From the NCBI RefSeq assembly GCF_002933315.1, contig NZ_PDKT01000004.1, forward strand, positions 21,410 through 85,409: a stretch of 64,000 nt of DNA, read 5' to 3'. Below are positions 1-11,332 of this stretch, one piece after another (the first letter of the stretch is position 1; every line of letters begins with the position of its first letter). Under the pieces are notes generated by a model. That model searched no databases and was not told the DNA's origin. It saw only the letters and a program-made list of their open reading frames with translations. A program made the translations under genes and the position numbers. Origin of the DNA: Candidatus Pantoea edessiphila. Lineage in GTDB: Bacteria; Pseudomonadota; Gammaproteobacteria; Enterobacterales; Enterobacteriaceae.

Positions 1-1
1 A

Positions 2-1018
2 ATAATTTCTAAAGAAAAATGCTTAATTTTAGAAAAATATTTATATGAATCAATATTTGATTATTTTATACCTTATATTGAACTACTACAGCTTAGTATT
101 CAATCATTAGCTGAACTTGATGTTTTAACAAATCTCGCAGAACGTGCTTGGAATCTTAATTATCATAGACCTAAATTACAACAAAATCCTATAATAAATA
201 TTACAGATGGTCGTCATCCAGTTATAGAAAGTGTATCAACAGAACCATTTATTCCTAATTCACTATTGTTATCAACAGAAAATAGAATGTTAATTATTAC
301 TGGACCAAACATGGGTGGCAAAAGTACGTATATGCGTCAGACTGCTTTGATAGTATTAATGGCTTGGATTGGAAGTTTTGTACCAGCTAAAAAATCATTA
401 ATAGGAAATTTTGATCGTATTTTTACAAGAATTGGAGCATCAGACGACTTAGCCTCTGGAAGATCAACTTTTATGGTTGAAATGACAGAAACAGCAAATA
501 TTTTACATAATGCAACTAATAACAGTTTAGTTCTTATGGACGAGATTGGCAGGGGTACTTCAACTTATGATGGATTATCTCTTGCTTGGTCATGTGCTCA
601 TTATATAGTAAATAAAATTAAATCTATTACATTGTTTGCAACACATTATTTTGAACTTACATTTTTAAAAAATAACATGCAAGGAGTAATCAATGTATAC
701 TTTGATGCTATAGAATATGAAGATAATATAGCATTTATGCATACTGTTAAAAAGGGAAGCATGAATAAAAGTTATGGTTTTTCTGTTGCTTTATTAGCTG
801 GTATTCCTAAGGAACTTATTAAGTTGGCAAAAGATAAATTAAATGAGTTAGAGATGGAAAATTATCATTTTCACTCTAACTCAACAACTAGTAACCTTCA
901 AAAACAAACAGTAGAAAAAAGTACATCAATCACAAATATAATAAAACAAATAAATCCAGATAATTTAACGCCACATGAAGCTCTTGATTTGATTTATATT
1001 TTAAAATCAATAATTTGA
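2..1018 (+). CDS. mutS: DNA mismatch repair protein MutS, C-terminal part (5' end outside window)
   Basis: The frame is open from base 2, so this is the last ~338 codons of a gene starting upstream of the window. The protein recognises mismatches and uses ATP to recruit MutL. Visible are the end of the lever/clamp region, the Walker A motif GPNMGGKST, the Walker B stretch [13 protein letters not shown], the ABC-type signature around [10 protein letters not shown] and the ATHYFEL switch. The short C-terminal helix-turn-helix used for dimer/tetramer contact in E. coli ([16 protein letters not shown]) is also kept. It is convergent with rpoS, 73 bases away. mutH occurs later in the window, so methyl-directed repair is likely, with mutL and dam expected elsewhere. 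Identification is firm; the N-terminal mismatch-binding domain cannot be assessed here. Confidence 0.97.
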   Translation: MISKEKCLILEKYLYESIFDYFIPYIELLQLSIQSLAELDVLTNLAERAWNLNYHRPKLQQNPIINITDGRHPVIESVSTEPFIPNSLLLSTENRMLIITGPNMGGKSTYMRQTALIVLMAWIGSFVPAKKSLIGNFDRIFTRIGASDDLASGRSTFMVEMTETANILHNATNNSLVLMDEIGRGTSTYDGLSLAWSCAHYIVNKIKSITLFATHYFELTFLKNNMQGVINVYFDAIEYEDNIAFMHTVKKGSMNKSYGFSVALLAGIPKELIKLAKDKLNELEMENYHFHSNSTTSNLQKQTVEKSTSITNIIKQINPDNLTPHEALDLIYILKSII

Positions 1019-1091
1019 CTTATATACTTATATTGTTAATACTTAAATAATATATGCAATAATGTATATGTTATTAAAATAATTAAATATA

Positions 1092-2093
1092 TTATGTTCT
1101 AAATAAAGATTCAATATTAAGACCATGAGATTGCAATATTTCACGAAGACGACGTAACCCTTCGACTTGAATTTGGCGAACTCTTTCTCGAGTTAAGCCA
1201 ATTTCACGACCAACATCTTCAAGAGTCGATGCATCATATCCTAATAAACCAAAACGACGTGATAGCACTTCTCTTTGTTTAATACTCAGTTCAAATAACC
1301 ATTTAATAATACTTTGCTTCATGTCATCATCCTGAGTAGCATTTTCAGGACCATTATCCTTTTCATCTGCTAAAACATCTAACAATGCTTTTTCAGAATC
1401 TATACCTAAAGGCATATCAACTGAAGTAATATGTTCATTTAGTTTTAACATCCGATTTACATCATCAACTGGTTTATCTAATTTCTCTGCAATTTCTTCT
1501 GCGCTTGGTTCATGATCAAGCTGATGAGAAAGTTCACGTGCGGTACGTAAATAAACATTTAGTTCTTTCATAATATGAATAGGTAAACGAATAGTACGAG
1601 TTTGGTTCATAATTGCTCTTTCTATAGTTTGACGAATCCACCAAGTAGAATATGTTGAAAAGCGAAAACCACGTTCTGGATCAAATTTTTCCACAGCACG
1701 AATTAAACCGAGATTACCTTCTTCAATTAAGTCTAGTAATGCCATTCCTCTATTGCTATAACGACGAGCAATCTTAACTACTAAGCGCAAATTACTTTCA
1801 ATCATGCGACGACGAGAAGGAACATCACCCTTTATTGCACGACGTGCAAATAAAATTTCTTCCTCTGCAGTTAACAAAGGAGAATAACCTATTTCACCAA
1901 GGTATAGCTGTGTTGCATCTAAAATACGTTGAGTAGTTCCTGGTAATATTTCTTCTTCAAGAATTTCTTCATCTCCTGATTCAGTTTCAATAAAATTATT
2001 ATCATCAAAAATTTCACTTTTGATTACTTCTTCAATCTCTATATGTTCATGATGTTCATGTATTTTATTTAATTTAAGTATATCCTGACTCAT
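1092..2093 (-). CDS. rpoS: RNA polymerase sigma factor RpoS (sigma-38)
   Basis: Stationary-phase and general-stress sigma factor. The 333-residue protein matches the E. coli length (330) and aligns throughout: a variable acidic N-terminus (about residues 1-55), region 1.2-2 with the core-binding and -10 segments ([34 protein letters not shown]), region 3 and a region 4 helix-turn-helix ([22 protein letters not shown]). It is sigma-38 rather than sigma-70 because it lacks the long non-conserved region and matches RpoS-specific stretches. The lysine needed for RssB recognition in E. coli (K173, in IVKELN) is kept at about residue 176 (IMKELN). The ATG follows a conserved GGGTAGGACC ribosome site. 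The normal upstream partner nlpD is reduced to a fossil. Most highly reduced insect symbionts have lost this gene. Confidence 0.96.
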   Translation of the reverse strand: MSQDILKLNKIHEHHEHIEIEEVIKSEIFDDNNFIETESGDEEILEEEILPGTTQRILDATQLYLGEIGYSPLLTAEEEILFARRAIKGDVPSRRRMIESNLRLVVKIARRYSNRGMALLDLIEEGNLGLIRAVEKFDPERGFRFSTYSTWWIRQTIERAIMNQTRTIRLPIHIMKELNVYLRTARELSHQLDHEPSAEEIAEKLDKPVDDVNRMLKLNEHITSVDMPLGIDSEKALLDVLADEKDNGPENATQDDDMKQSIIKWLFELSIKQREVLSRRFGLLGYDASTLEDVGREIGLTRERVRQIQVEGLRRLREILQSHGLNIESLFRT

Positions 2094-2140
2094 AACTAGG
2101 TCCTACCCGTGGTAAGGCAAAAAACTATTTTTGCCCGATT
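2094..2140 (-). promoter_or_regulatory. rpoS 5' leader with ribosome site and hairpin
   Basis: Read on the minus strand, the bases just before the rpoS ATG are ACGGGTAGGACC, close to the E. coli rpoS ribosome site as I remember it. Immediately upstream is a perfect 8-bp stem (GGCAAAAA/TTTTTGCC, plus coordinates 2116-2123 and 2128-2135) with a 4-base loop. In E. coli the rpoS leader folds over the ribosome site and is opened by Hfq and small RNAs. Whether this short hairpin is a remnant of that control is inference. Confidence 0.5.
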
Positions 2141-2190
2141 AACGCTGTAATAATTAAAACAACGATTTACGGATTTTTCCTTTTAGGCTT
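2138..2190 (-). pseudogene. nlpD: Fossil of the 3' end of nlpD
   Basis: On the minus strand this stretch contains AAATCCGTAAA followed about 22 bases later by CAGCG, TAA and ATCGG, in the order and near-spacing of the last codons and stop of E. coli nlpD (…KSVNPLRYLPQR, stop), which lies directly upstream of rpoS in E. coli. Indels break the frame and the rest of the gene is unrecognisable. It is non-coding as nlpD, and may persist because the rpoS leader overlaps it. The assignment rests on my memory of the E. coli sequence and on position. Confidence 0.5.
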
Positions 2191-2207
2191 TTAACTAAAT
2201 TATTCAT
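2154..2207 (-). CDS. Possible 17-codon reading frame upstream of rpoS
   Basis: On the minus strand an ATG preceded by AAGGA (10 bases upstream) opens a frame encoding MNNLVKSLKGKIRKSLF and then a TAA stop. It overlaps the nlpD fossil and ends about 60 bases before the rpoS start. The peptide is basic. It may be a chance frame in decayed DNA or a translated leader. I recognise no homologue and give it low weight. Confidence 0.15.
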   Translation of the reverse strand: MNNLVKSLKGKIRKSLF

Positions 2208-2970
2208 AATAGCAATATCCTTATAGAACTTAATTTTTATATTTTTCTAACCCATATTATTGTTAATAATTCTTAAAAGAAGATTAAGGGTTATCAATAA
2301 TTCATCAAATAATTTTTAGGATACTATGTAAACATAATATTATTCATAATATAAATACATTATCCTTTATTAAATAAATAATTTACAATACCGATTTAAT
2401 AATTTTATTTTTACAACATCAATTATCTATATAATTTATCTACATCAATATTTTAAGAAAAAATTAATTGTATTAAACAATCCATTTTGTAATAAAAATA
2501 TTTTAAATTAATAAAATTCTAACAAATGTATTTAATAAAATTAAATACAAGCTTTTTTTATTTTATTAATGTAAATTTTACATGTTTTATAATATTTAGA
2601 CTGTTAATTATGATTAAATTTGTTTAATAATTTATATCTATATAAAATGATACGCCAGTTCATTTTATAATTATTTTTTTTTAAATACAAGTAATCGTGA
2701 TTAATATTCTATAACTATTAAATTATTAATTATAGTTATCGTTAGACTTTATTGGAATTAAAATTTATATGATTTTTTATATAAATTTTTTAATAAATTT
2801 ATATAAAAATTATTAAAATACTAATTAGATAGTATTTAAAATCTGCTTGTCTGAAATGATAAATAAATTTACATTGATAAAAAAGATGATATATTATTAA
2901 GACGTATAAAAAATTATTAGCTGAAAAAAACTAGTGATAAACAATATAATAAAAATATTTTTTATTGATA
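2208..2970. other. Long intergenic region between rpoS leader and ispF (eroded nlpD-pcm-surE-truD site)
   Basis: About 760 bases of A/T-rich DNA without a supported gene. In E. coli nlpD, pcm, surE and truD lie between rpoS and ispF; here I recognise none of them beyond the nlpD 3' fossil. The rpoS promoter, which in E. coli lies inside nlpD, is expected in this stretch, but I could not point to a convincing one. Confidence 0.6.
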
Positions 2971-3444
2971 TCAATTATTTAATAACAAAACTATTGCCTC
3001 ACATGCAATTCCTTCACCACGACCTATAAAACCTAATTTTTCAGTTGTAGTAGCTTTAATATTCACTTTATCTATTTGACAATTAAGGTTTTTTGAAATA
3101 TTAATGCACATTTGATTAATATAAGGTAAAAGTTTTGGAACCTGTGCTATTATTGTTAAATCTATATTTCCTATAAAATAACCTTTTAAAACAATATATT
3201 TCCAAGTTTCACGCAATAAATAACAACTATTAATTCCTTTAAAACGTAAGTTATCATCTGGAAATAAATTTCCTATATCTCCCATAGAAGAAGCTCCTAA
3301 AAGAGCATCGATTAGTGAATGTAAAACAACATCACCATCAGAATGTGCTATCAAGCCATATTTAAAATTTATATTTACCCCTCCAAGAATAAGGGGTTTA
3401 ACACCACCAAAAGCATGAACATCAAAACCATGACCAACACGCAT
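2971..3444 (-). CDS. ispF: 2-C-methyl-D-erythritol 2,4-cyclodiphosphate synthase
   Basis: Fifth enzyme of the MEP isoprenoid pathway: it cyclises CDP-methylerythritol 2-phosphate to MEcPP with release of CMP. The 157 residues match the family length. The start [12 protein letters not shown] carries the Asp and His metal ligands (DVH), followed by the substrate segment [19 protein letters not shown] and the C-terminal [19 protein letters not shown]. The ATG overlaps the stop of ispD by one base (TAATG), so the two are translationally coupled as in E. coli. Confidence 0.96.
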   Translation of the reverse strand: MRVGHGFDVHAFGGVKPLILGGVNINFKYGLIAHSDGDVVLHSLIDALLGASSMGDIGNLFPDDNLRFKGINSCYLLRETWKYIVLKGYFIGNIDLTIIAQVPKLLPYINQMCINISKNLNCQIDKVNIKATTTEKLGFIGRGEGIACEAIVLLLNN

Positions 3445-4163
3445 TATTTAATATCCTGTGAAAAATTTTTATTAATATAAAACTCTGCTAATAATATATC
3501 TTCTGGATAAGTTACTTTTATGTTATCGTTACGTCCTTGAATTAACATAGGGTAATAACCGCAATATTCTAATGCAGAAGATTCATCGTTAACATTTATA
3601 CCTTCTTTTAAAGTTTTTGTTAAACAAAATTTTAATAATGAATAAGAAAATAATTGTGGTGTTAAAGCGCGCCATAAATTTTTGCGTTTTACTGTTTTGT
3701 TAATAATATTTTTATTATGTTGACTAAGTTTTAGTGTATCAACTACAGGTGTAGCTAAAATACCGCCAATATTACTTTTTTCACGTATTTGTATTAAATT
3801 AGTTAGATCATTTATATGTAAGCAAGGTCTTGATGCATCATGTACTAATACCCAATTTGTAGTACCATATGCAGCCTTTAGTCCTGATAATACCGATTGA
3901 GCTCTAGTTTTACCGCCTATAACACATATTATTTGATTATTATGAGATAAAGGTAGTTTATAAAAATATTGATCATTATAATTTAAGACAACAATAATTT
4001 GTTTAATATGAGGATTAGCAAGCAAGTTAAGAATACAGTGTTCAATAATAGTATATTGACCAATAATTACATATTGTTTTGGATATTTGATTTTCATACG
4101 TTTACCAATACCAGCAGCCGGTACTATAGCTACAATATCTTTTTTACTAAATAAATTTTTCAT
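3444..4163 (-). CDS. ispD: 2-C-methyl-D-erythritol 4-phosphate cytidylyltransferase
   Basis: Third enzyme of the MEP pathway, making CDP-methylerythritol from MEP and CTP. The nucleotide-binding loop [20 protein letters not shown] is at the N-terminus, with [10 protein letters not shown] and [13 protein letters not shown] further on. I place the start at the ATG at 4163 (239 residues; E. coli has 236). An in-frame TTG at 4214 would add 17 residues that the family lacks, and neither start has a strong ribosome site. It overlaps ispF by one base. ftsB, next upstream in E. coli, is absent. Confidence 0.93.
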   Translation of the reverse strand: MKNLFSKKDIVAIVPAAGIGKRMKIKYPKQYVIIGQYTIIEHCILNLLANPHIKQIIVVLNYNDQYFYKLPLSHNNQIICVIGGKTRAQSVLSGLKAAYGTTNWVLVHDASRPCLHINDLTNLIQIREKSNIGGILATPVVDTLKLSQHNKNIINKTVKRKNLWRALTPQLFSYSLLKFCLTKTLKEGINVNDESSALEYCGYYPMLIQGRNDNIKVTYPEDILLAEFYINKNFSQDIK

Positions 4164-4327
4164 TTTTTCAATAGTAGTAATTTTTATTTTGATAGTTAAC
4201 AAATGATTTTTCAAACATTAAATTTAACAATATCTTTTAATAAAATTGTTTAATTAAAAAAGTTTGTATTAATTAATACTGAAATATCAAATATTATTAT
4301 AATAGTTTTTATATATTTTATTTAAAA

Positions 4328-4924
4328 TTAAATAATATTACGACTATTAAGGAATTTTATTAACTTATCAACTAATGTGCTAACTGGTACTTCACCGTTT
4401 AATTGAATTTCTGGTTTCTCTGGAATTTCATAACTACTATCAATACCAGTAAAATTTAATAATTTTCCAGAACGAGCTAGTTTGTATAACTTTTTGGGAT
4501 CTCTAGATTCACAAATAGATAGAGGAGTATTTACAAAAATTTCAATAAACTGATTTTTATTGAATAAATTTCTTACAATTCTACGTTGTTTCCGACAAGG
4601 AGAAATAAAAGCAGCAAGAACTAATAAACCAGCATCTACCATTAATTTTGCAACTTCACCTACACGACGTATGTTTTCTTTACGATCAAAATTATTAAAA
4701 CCAAGATCACTGCATAATCCATGACGTAAGTTGTCGCCATCTAATAAATAAGTGTTAATACCAATTTGGTATAATTTTTGTTCTAAATAACATGCAATAG
4801 TAGATTTGCCTGATCCAGATAGTCCAGTAAACCATAATAATATTCCTTTATGTCCATTTTTCTTTTCTCTTAATTCTCTAGTAATAATATACTGGCGCCA
4901 AAATGTATTTTTATTTTGTTGCAT
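4328..4924 (-). CDS. cysC: Adenylylsulfate kinase (APS kinase)
   Basis: Phosphorylates APS to PAPS with ATP, the second activation step of sulfate assimilation. The 198-residue protein (E. coli 201) has the P-loop GLSGSGKST near residue 34, the DGDNLRHGL substrate segment, [10 protein letters not shown] and the FTGIDSSYE loop. It is the last gene of the cysG-cysD-cysN-cysC run; cysN stops 5 bases upstream, so the pair is surely cotranscribed. All key motifs are intact. Confidence 0.97.
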   Translation of the reverse strand: MQQNKNTFWRQYIITRELREKKNGHKGILLWFTGLSGSGKSTIACYLEQKLYQIGINTYLLDGDNLRHGLCSDLGFNNFDRKENIRRVGEVAKLMVDAGLLVLAAFISPCRKQRRIVRNLFNKNQFIEIFVNTPLSICESRDPKKLYKLARSGKLLNFTGIDSSYEIPEKPEIQLNGEVPVSTLVDKLIKFLNSRNII

Positions 4925-4929
4925 TATGT

Positions 4930-6360
4930 TTATTTCGCCAATAAATCACGTACATGCCAATGTGGAAAATGGCTACGCACCAAAGAGTTTAATTCTATTT
5001 CAAAATTGCTATATTTATCTTTGTAATTATTCAAATCATATTTAGGTTCGATAATCATTCCTGCACCCGTAGTAGCATTACTGATACGGTCTATAAAAAT
5101 TAAACCTCCAGTTATTGGATTTTGATCATATCTGTCTATAACTATTGGTTCCTCAAAAAGTATTTTCACTAAACCAATACTATTTAATGATAAGCTATTA
5201 ACTTTGTATGTTTCTAAAGAATTTATATCGATTTTATGTATTATATTTTCTACATGAATAACGACTTTTTTACCAGCTATTTTAATGTAATAACTTTGCT
5301 GTTCTTTCATACATTTTTCTGACATCCACACAACATTAACAATAGCAGACTTTGCTGACATGATATTAGTATTAACATCTACAATTAAATCTCCTCTACT
5401 AATATCAATTTCTTTTTTTAAAATTAAAGTAATTGCTTTACCTGCGGTAGCTTCTTTTAAATCACCATCAAAAGTTACAATGCGTTCTATAGTTGATTTA
5501 ATACCAGATGGAAGTACTCTAATACTTTGTCCAGCTTTTATAATTCCAGATGCTAAAGTACCAGAATAACCACGAAAACCTGCTCTAACATAATTCACAT
5601 ATTGAACTGGAAAACGCATAGATTGGTTTTTCATACAATTATTTATATTGATATTTTCTAATATATCCAACAAAGAAAAACCATTATACCAAGACATTTT
5701 TTCACTCTTAACTACTATATTATCACCTCTAAGAGCTGAAATTGGAACAAAATTTATATCTAAATTTTGTGATATTTTTTTTGCAAAATTTAGATATTCT
5801 TGTGTGATATTATCAAATATGTCTGAATTATAATTAACTAAATCCATTTTATTAATAGCTACTATTAAGTGTTTGATATTCAATAGAGTAGATATGAAAC
5901 TATGACGACGAGTTTGATCTATTATTCCTTTACGTGCGTCTACCAATATAATTGCTAGTTGACAATTTGATGCACCTGTTACCATATTGCGTGTATATTG
6001 ATCATGTCCTGGTGTATCCGCAATAATAAAATTACGTTTTACTGTAGAAAAATACCTATATGCTACATCAATTGTAATTCCTTGTTCACGTTCAGCTTGT
6101 AATCCATCAACAAGTAATGCTAAGTTAAGTTGTTCACCTTGAATATTATAACGTTTACTATCAGTATAAAGTAATGATAATTGATCTTCATATATATAAC
6201 AACAATCATGTAATAAACGACCAATCAAAGTACTTTTACCATCATCTACACTACCACATGTAAGAAAACGTAATAAATCTTTACTTTGTTGTGAAAATAA
6301 CCAAGCTTTTATGCTATCTTTTTTAATTATCTGCTTTGTATCTTCAACTATAGTGCTCAT
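4930..6360 (-). CDS. cysN: Sulfate adenylyltransferase subunit 1 (GTPase)
   Basis: Large regulatory subunit of ATP sulfurylase. GTP hydrolysis here drives APS formation by CysD. The 476 residues match E. coli (475). It is an EF-Tu-like GTPase with G1 [10 protein letters not shown] (about residue 36), G3 [12 protein letters not shown] and G4 NKMDL, followed by beta-barrel domains 2 and 3. It lies 10 bases after cysD and 5 bases before cysC. It is not fused to an APS kinase domain, since cysC is separate. Confidence 0.97.
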   Translation of the reverse strand: MSTIVEDTKQIIKKDSIKAWLFSQQSKDLLRFLTCGSVDDGKSTLIGRLLHDCCYIYEDQLSLLYTDSKRYNIQGEQLNLALLVDGLQAEREQGITIDVAYRYFSTVKRNFIIADTPGHDQYTRNMVTGASNCQLAIILVDARKGIIDQTRRHSFISTLLNIKHLIVAINKMDLVNYNSDIFDNITQEYLNFAKKISQNLDINFVPISALRGDNIVVKSEKMSWYNGFSLLDILENININNCMKNQSMRFPVQYVNYVRAGFRGYSGTLASGIIKAGQSIRVLPSGIKSTIERIVTFDGDLKEATAGKAITLILKKEIDISRGDLIVDVNTNIMSAKSAIVNVVWMSEKCMKEQQSYYIKIAGKKVVIHVENIIHKIDINSLETYKVNSLSLNSIGLVKILFEEPIVIDRYDQNPITGGLIFIDRISNATTGAGMIIEPKYDLNNYKDKYSNFEIELNSLVRSHFPHWHVRDLLAK

Positions 6361-6370
6361 ATAATATTCC

Positions 6371-7279
6371 TTAAAAATAACCTTGTTTTTTTTTCTGTTC
6401 CATTGAATTTGATTGATCTATGTCAATTAAACGATCTTTACGTTCACTAGTTTTATATAACAATATCTCTTCTATAATATCTTCTAATGTTTGTGCTTTA
6501 GATTCAATAGCTCCAGTTACAGGCCAACATCCTAGTGTACGGAAACGTACCATAATTTTTTCTATTAATTCATGTTCTTTAAGATTAATTCTATTATCAT
6601 TTATTACAATAAGCATATTATCTCTTTTAATTACAGGACGTAATGCAGAAAAATAAAGTGGTACAATTTCAATTTTTTCTAAAAGAATATATTGCCAAAT
6701 ATCTAACTCAGTCCAATTAGACAAAGGGAATACTCTAATATTTTCACCTTTATTAATTTGTCCATTATAATTATTCCACATTTCAGGTCGCTGATTTTTT
6801 GGATCCCAACGATGAAATCTATCCCTAAAAGAATAAATACGCTCTTTTGCTCTAGACATTTCTTCATCACGGCGTGCACCCCCAAATGCTGCATCAAATT
6901 TATACTTATTTAATGCTTGTTTTAGTGCATCTGTTTTCATAATATCAGTATATTTTGTACTACCATGTATAAAAGGATTTATACCCATTTCCACACCTTT
7001 TATATTGCGATATACTATTAACTCAGCTCCTATTGAATTTGTAGTACGATCACGAAAATCATACATTTCATTAAATTTCCAACCAGTATCTATATGCAAT
7101 AAAGGAAACGGAATAGTCGAGGGATAAAAAGCTTTTTGTGCTAAATGTAACATCACAGAAGAATCTTTACCGATAGAATACATCATTACCGGATTTACAA
7201 ATTCTGCTATCACTTCTCGAATTATATATATGCTTTCTGCTTCTAATTGATATATATGATTTAGTTTCTTAAAATCCAT
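6371..7279 (-). CDS. cysD: Sulfate adenylyltransferase subunit 2
   Basis: Catalytic ATP-sulfurylase subunit that adenylates sulfate to APS. The 302 residues equal the E. coli length. It is a PP-loop ATP pyrophosphatase: the [12 protein letters not shown] loop is near residue 36, with [16 protein letters not shown] and the C-terminal [12 protein letters not shown]. It lies 9 bases after cysG and 10 before cysN, as part of the cysG-D-N-C transcription unit. The ATG is preceded by GAGG. Confidence 0.97.
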   Translation of the reverse strand: MDFKKLNHIYQLEAESIYIIREVIAEFVNPVMMYSIGKDSSVMLHLAQKAFYPSTIPFPLLHIDTGWKFNEMYDFRDRTTNSIGAELIVYRNIKGVEMGINPFIHGSTKYTDIMKTDALKQALNKYKFDAAFGGARRDEEMSRAKERIYSFRDRFHRWDPKNQRPEMWNNYNGQINKGENIRVFPLSNWTELDIWQYILLEKIEIVPLYFSALRPVIKRDNMLIVINDNRINLKEHELIEKIMVRFRTLGCWPVTGAIESKAQTLEDIIEEILLYKTSERKDRLIDIDQSNSMEQKKKQGYF

Positions 7280-7288
7280 GCTATTGCC

Positions 7289-8704
7289 TCATGATAAATT
7301 AATAATAGAAGATTCACGAAGTTTATATTGAACGATGCCATCAAACCAAGCTAACTGTTTATGAAGACTAACTACATCTCCAATTACTATGAGCGCCGGA
7401 GTAAATGCAGATGCTGCTAATGATCCTAATTGTTCTAGAGTACCAATTAACACTTGCTGATCATTGCTTGTTCCTTTACTAATAACAGCCACAGGAGTAG
7501 ATTTGACAAAACCTTTGTCGATTAAAACACTACTAATTTCGCTTGCTTTTATAGTACCCATATAAATTACTAATGTTTGTCGTTTTTGCATGGAGTAATC
7601 AATATTAATAATATTTTTCTTTAAATTACAATGACCTGTAATAAATACTACACTATGTGCATAATCACGATGAGTTAAAGGAATGCCCGCATAAACAGTA
7701 GCACCTATAGCTGCTGTTATTCCAGGAACAACTTGAAATGGAATACCAGCTTTTTTTGCAGCTTGAAGTTCTTCACCCCCTCTACCGAAAATAAATGGAT
7801 CTCCACCTTTTAATCTAACTACATATTTACCTTGCAATGCTAACTTTACTAACATTACATTAATTTCTTGTTGTGACACAATATGGGCACCGAAACTTTT
7901 GCCTACACTGATAAGATCAGCATCTCTACGTACTAATTCTAATACTTCTTTACTAACTAAATTATCATATAGTACTACATCAGCTAATTGGATTATCTGT
8001 AATGCACGTAAAGTTAATAAACTACTATCTCCGGGTCCAGCACCTACCAGGGCAATTTTTCCTTGATTATCTAATTTGTTTTGTAATTCATTATGTAAAA
8101 TAAATTTTGCTTTATTTAAATTGCCTTGCGATATTTGATAAATAAATGCTCCATTAAACATACGTTCCCAAAAACGACGTCTGTCTGATAAATAGGTAAA
8201 ACGTTCTTTAATTTTTTTTCTATATTGACCTGCTATTAATGCTATTTCGCTAATATTTTTAGGTAATAAGGCTTCTAATTTTTCACGTAATATTCTTGCA
8301 AGTACAGGAGATGTTGCACTTGAAGATATTGCTATTAATATTGGAGAACGATTGACAATAGCAGGAAATATAAAATTACAATTAGATTTATCATCTACTA
8401 TATTAACTAATTTATATCTAATATTAGCCTCTTGATAAATTTTTTTATTAAGAACGTTATCATTAGTTGCTGCTATTACTAAAAATACTTTATCTATTTG
8501 TATAGGATCAAATTTAGTAGATATCCATTCGATGTTATATATTGTTATTAATTTTCTTAGTTCATTACAAATATTACTAGCAACTATTTTTATATGTGCA
8601 CCAGCACGATGTAATTGTTCAATTTTTCTTTTAGCAATAATTCCTCCACCAATTACTAAGACTGGACGACAATTTAAATTAACAAAAATAGGTAAATAAT
8701 TCAC
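7289..8704 (-). CDS. cysG: Siroheme synthase (multifunctional CysG)
   Basis: Makes siroheme, the cofactor of sulfite reductase, from uroporphyrinogen III. The N-terminal half is the precorrin-2 dehydrogenase/ferrochelatase, with the NAD loop VIGGGIIAKRK (about residue 16) and the serine-rich SSSATSP that holds the phosphorylated serine in Salmonella/E. coli CysG. The C-terminal half is the SAM-dependent methyltransferase (VALVGAGPGDSSLLTLRAL, RLKGGDPFIFGRGGEE). The 471 residues compare with 457 in E. coli. Translation starts at a GTG preceded by AAGG five bases upstream. In E. coli K-12 cysG sits in the nir operon; here it heads cysDNC, as in several other Enterobacterales. Confidence 0.96.
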   Translation of the reverse strand: MNYLPIFVNLNCRPVLVIGGGIIAKRKIEQLHRAGAHIKIVASNICNELRKLITIYNIEWISTKFDPIQIDKVFLVIAATNDNVLNKKIYQEANIRYKLVNIVDDKSNCNFIFPAIVNRSPILIAISSSATSPVLARILREKLEALLPKNISEIALIAGQYRKKIKERFTYLSDRRRFWERMFNGAFIYQISQGNLNKAKFILHNELQNKLDNQGKIALVGAGPGDSSLLTLRALQIIQLADVVLYDNLVSKEVLELVRRDADLISVGKSFGAHIVSQQEINVMLVKLALQGKYVVRLKGGDPFIFGRGGEELQAAKKAGIPFQVVPGITAAIGATVYAGIPLTHRDYAHSVVFITGHCNLKKNIINIDYSMQKRQTLVIYMGTIKASEISSVLIDKGFVKSTPVAVISKGTSNDQQVLIGTLEQLGSLAASAFTPALIVIGDVVSLHKQLAWFDGIVQYKLRESSIINLS

Positions 8705-8876
8705 TTTAACCTTAATATTAAAATATTTTGTTAATTTAAATTATACTTATATGTATTTATTGAAATTAAATGATGAATTAGCATTAGTAGTTACTGAAGA
8801 GAATAAATGGGAATATCCTAAATTGATGAGATACTTTAATTCAAATAATCCTAATACATTATTAATAAATAGGATT

Positions 8877-9611
8877 TTAATCTTCGTGAATCCCGCATTC
8901 ACGCTTTATTCCAAAAAAACGTGTTTCTTCTTCTTTCATACCTGGTTTCCAAGGTTGTGTCATATGTACATCACCTACTGATAAGTAACCTCTATCCCAC
9001 AAAGGATGATATTTCAGGTTATACTTTTTCAAATATTTATGAACTTGTCGATTATCCCAGTCTATAATAGGCAATACTTTAAAAATACCACGTTGAATTT
9101 GTAATATAGATAAATCTGATCTACTAATGGATTGAGTACGCCTTAATCCGGAAAACCAAGTTTTTATACCTAAAGATTTAATAGCATAATTCATAGGTTT
9201 TATTTTGTTTATCAGATTATATTTATTAATACCTTTTATACCTTGTGTCCATAATTTACCATAACGCATTTCTTGCCAAGCTGGTGAAATTTCAGATCGA
9301 AAAATATGTAAATTTAAATTAAGTTTATCAACCAATTCATCAATAAATTGATATGTTTCCGGAAATAAATATCCAGTATCTATTAGTACTATTGGAATAT
9401 TAGGTTTTAAACTTGTAATTAAATGTAAAGAAACAGCAGATTGAATACCAAAACTAGAAGACAATGCATATGTACCTGGTAAATTTTCTAACGCCCAAAT
9501 AATACGATCTTTCGCTACAATAGTTTCTAATTGTATATTAATATCATCTAATTTTTTTTTACACTCTGCTTGTGGTATTTTATTAAACACTGAAAGATCT
9601 AATTGAAGCAT
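8877..9611 (-). CDS. cysH: Phosphoadenosine phosphosulfate reductase
   Basis: Reduces PAPS to sulfite using thioredoxin or glutaredoxin. The 244 residues equal E. coli CysH. It has the PP-loop-like [16 protein letters not shown], the [10 protein letters not shown] and RRTQSISR segments and the C-terminal catalytic motif KRECGIHED with the single essential Cys. The extra cysteine pairs of APS-reducing enzymes are absent, so it is PAPS-specific, in agreement with the retained cysC. It follows cysI by 5 bases. A T9 tract at 9552-9560 (A9 in the message, codons about 18-20) is in frame. Confidence 0.96.
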   Translation of the reverse strand: MLQLDLSVFNKIPQAECKKKLDDINIQLETIVAKDRIIWALENLPGTYALSSSFGIQSAVSLHLITSLKPNIPIVLIDTGYLFPETYQFIDELVDKLNLNLHIFRSEISPAWQEMRYGKLWTQGIKGINKYNLINKIKPMNYAIKSLGIKTWFSGLRRTQSISRSDLSILQIQRGIFKVLPIIDWDNRQVHKYLKKYNLKYHPLWDRGYLSVGDVHMTQPWKPGMKEEETRFFGIKRECGIHED

Positions 9612-9616
9612 TTATT

Positions 9617-11332
9617 TTATTCCCAAAAATCATTTGCTGGATTTAATACTGGTTTTATTATTCCAACTCTTATTACAAAATCACCAAAATCTTCTTCATG
9701 ATAGCTTTCTTTAGACCATTGTTCTATTAATTCAGAAATAGTAGCAATGATTTCAGTTTCATTGATATTTTCACGATACATTCGTGCAATTCTTGTACCT
9801 ATCCTGTTACCTCCAATATGTAAATTATAGCGACCGATTGCTTTTCCTACTAAACCAATTTCAGCCAACATAGCACGTCCACAACCATTAGGACAACCAG
9901 TAACACGTAATATTATATATTTATCTCCTACACCATAAGATTGCATGATATTTTCAATTTTCGTTACAAAACTTGGCAGAAAACGTTCAGCTTCTGCCAT
10001 AGCTAAAGGACATGTAGGAAATGATACACAAGCCATTGAATTTTTTCTCTGCAAAGATATATTATTTATTAATCCATATCTGTATGCAATTGATTCTATT
10101 TTCTGTTTTTTGTCTTCTGATATACCAGTGATAATTAGATTTTGATTGGCAGTTAAAAGAAAATTACCGTTATGAAATTTTGCTATTTCATTAATACCTG
10201 TTTTTAAATGATATCCTGGATAATCAAGGATACGCCCATTTTCAATAAATACAGTTAAGTGCCATTTGTTATCTATACCTTTGATCCAACCAATTCTATC
10301 ACCACGACTAATTATTTTATAAGGGTAACTTGGTTTAAACTCCATATTAGCACGTATTTCTATCTCTTTTTTAAACTTTTCAATACCTACACGATCTAAC
10401 GTATATTTTGTTCTGGCATTTTTGCGATTACTTCTATTACCCCAATCACGTTGAATGGTAACAACTGCAGTAGCTACTTCTAGTATATTGTCAACTGAAA
10501 TGTAACCAAAATCAGTAGCGGTACGAGGATAAGTATCTTTATTACCATGTTCTATCGATAAACCACCTCCTATCAATACATTAAAACCAATTAATTTACC
10601 ATGTTGTATAATAGTTATAAAATTAAGGTCATTTGCATGTAAATCAACATCGTTATAGGGAGGAATGACTATTGTAGTTTTAAATTTTCTAGGTAAATAT
10701 GTTTTACCTAAGATAGGTTCTACATCTGTTGTATCTATCATTTTATTATCTAACCAAATTTCTGCATAAGCTTTAGTACGAGGTAATAAATGTTCAGAAA
10801 GTTTTTTTGCTAAATTATAAACTTTTTGATGCAATTTTGATTCAAGAGGATTTGAAGTACAGAGTACATTACGATTCACATCGTTAGCGGTAGCTAATGA
10901 ATCTAGACCTATTTGATGCAATATTTTATGACTTAGTTTAATATTCTTTTTAAGAATGCCATGCAATTGAAACGTTTGACGATTCGTTAAACGAATGCTG
11001 CCGTAAATAGTTTTATCATTAGCGAATGCATCAATAGCTAGCCATTGTTGTGATGAAATAATTCCCCCAGGTAATCGACAACGAAGCATTACAGAATGTA
11101 ATGGTTCTAATTTTTGTTTTATACGTTCAGTTCTAATATCTCTATTATCTTGTTGATACATACCATGAAAACGAATTAATAGAAAATTATCTCCACTAAA
11201 ACCACCAGTTATTTCGTTTTCAAGATCTTGTACAATAGTACCACGTAAGTAATTACTTTGTTCTTTTACGCGTTCCGCGTCTTCTAATTTTCCCTTAATA
11301 ATTAAAGGATTTTCTAAAAAATTTGCAGTCAT
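9617..11332 (-). CDS. cysI: Sulfite reductase hemoprotein subunit (NADPH)
   Basis: Six-electron reduction of sulfite to sulfide on a siroheme-[4Fe-4S] centre. The 571 residues closely match E. coli (570). The four cluster cysteines are in [14 protein letters not shown] and [12 protein letters not shown] near the C-terminus. Substrate-binding basic residues sit in stretches such as [12 protein letters not shown] and NVLCTSNP. The ATG overlaps the cysJ stop by one base (TAATG), which suggests translational coupling of the two subunits, and cysH follows after 5 bases. Confidence 0.97.
   Translation of the reverse strand: MTANFLENPLIIKGKLEDAERVKEQSNYLRGTIVQDLENEITGGFSGDNFLLIRFHGMYQQDNRDIRTERIKQKLEPLHSVMLRCRLPGGIISSQQWLAIDAFANDKTIYGSIRLTNRQTFQLHGILKKNIKLSHKILHQIGLDSLATANDVNRNVLCTSNPLESKLHQKVYNLAKKLSEHLLPRTKAYAEIWLDNKMIDTTDVEPILGKTYLPRKFKTTIVIPPYNDVDLHANDLNFITIIQHGKLIGFNVLIGGGLSIEHGNKDTYPRTATDFGYISVDNILEVATAVVTIQRDWGNRSNRKNARTKYTLDRVGIEKFKKEIEIRANMEFKPSYPYKIISRGDRIGWIKGIDNKWHLTVFIENGRILDYPGYHLKTGINEIAKFHNGNFLLTANQNLIITGISEDKKQKIESIAYRYGLINNISLQRKNSMACVSFPTCPLAMAEAERFLPSFVTKIENIMQSYGVGDKYIILRVTGCPNGCGRAMLAEIGLVGKAIGRYNLHIGGNRIGTRIARMYRENINETEIIATISELIEQWSKESYHEEDFGDFVIRVGIIKPVLNPANDFWE

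Noticed and set aside
8751..8981. A plus-strand frame in the cysG-cysH gap running into cysH antisense
   Set aside because: The first part lies in intergenic DNA, the rest is antisense to cysH; no homology recognised. The gap itself may instead hold a promoter for cysG-D-N-C.
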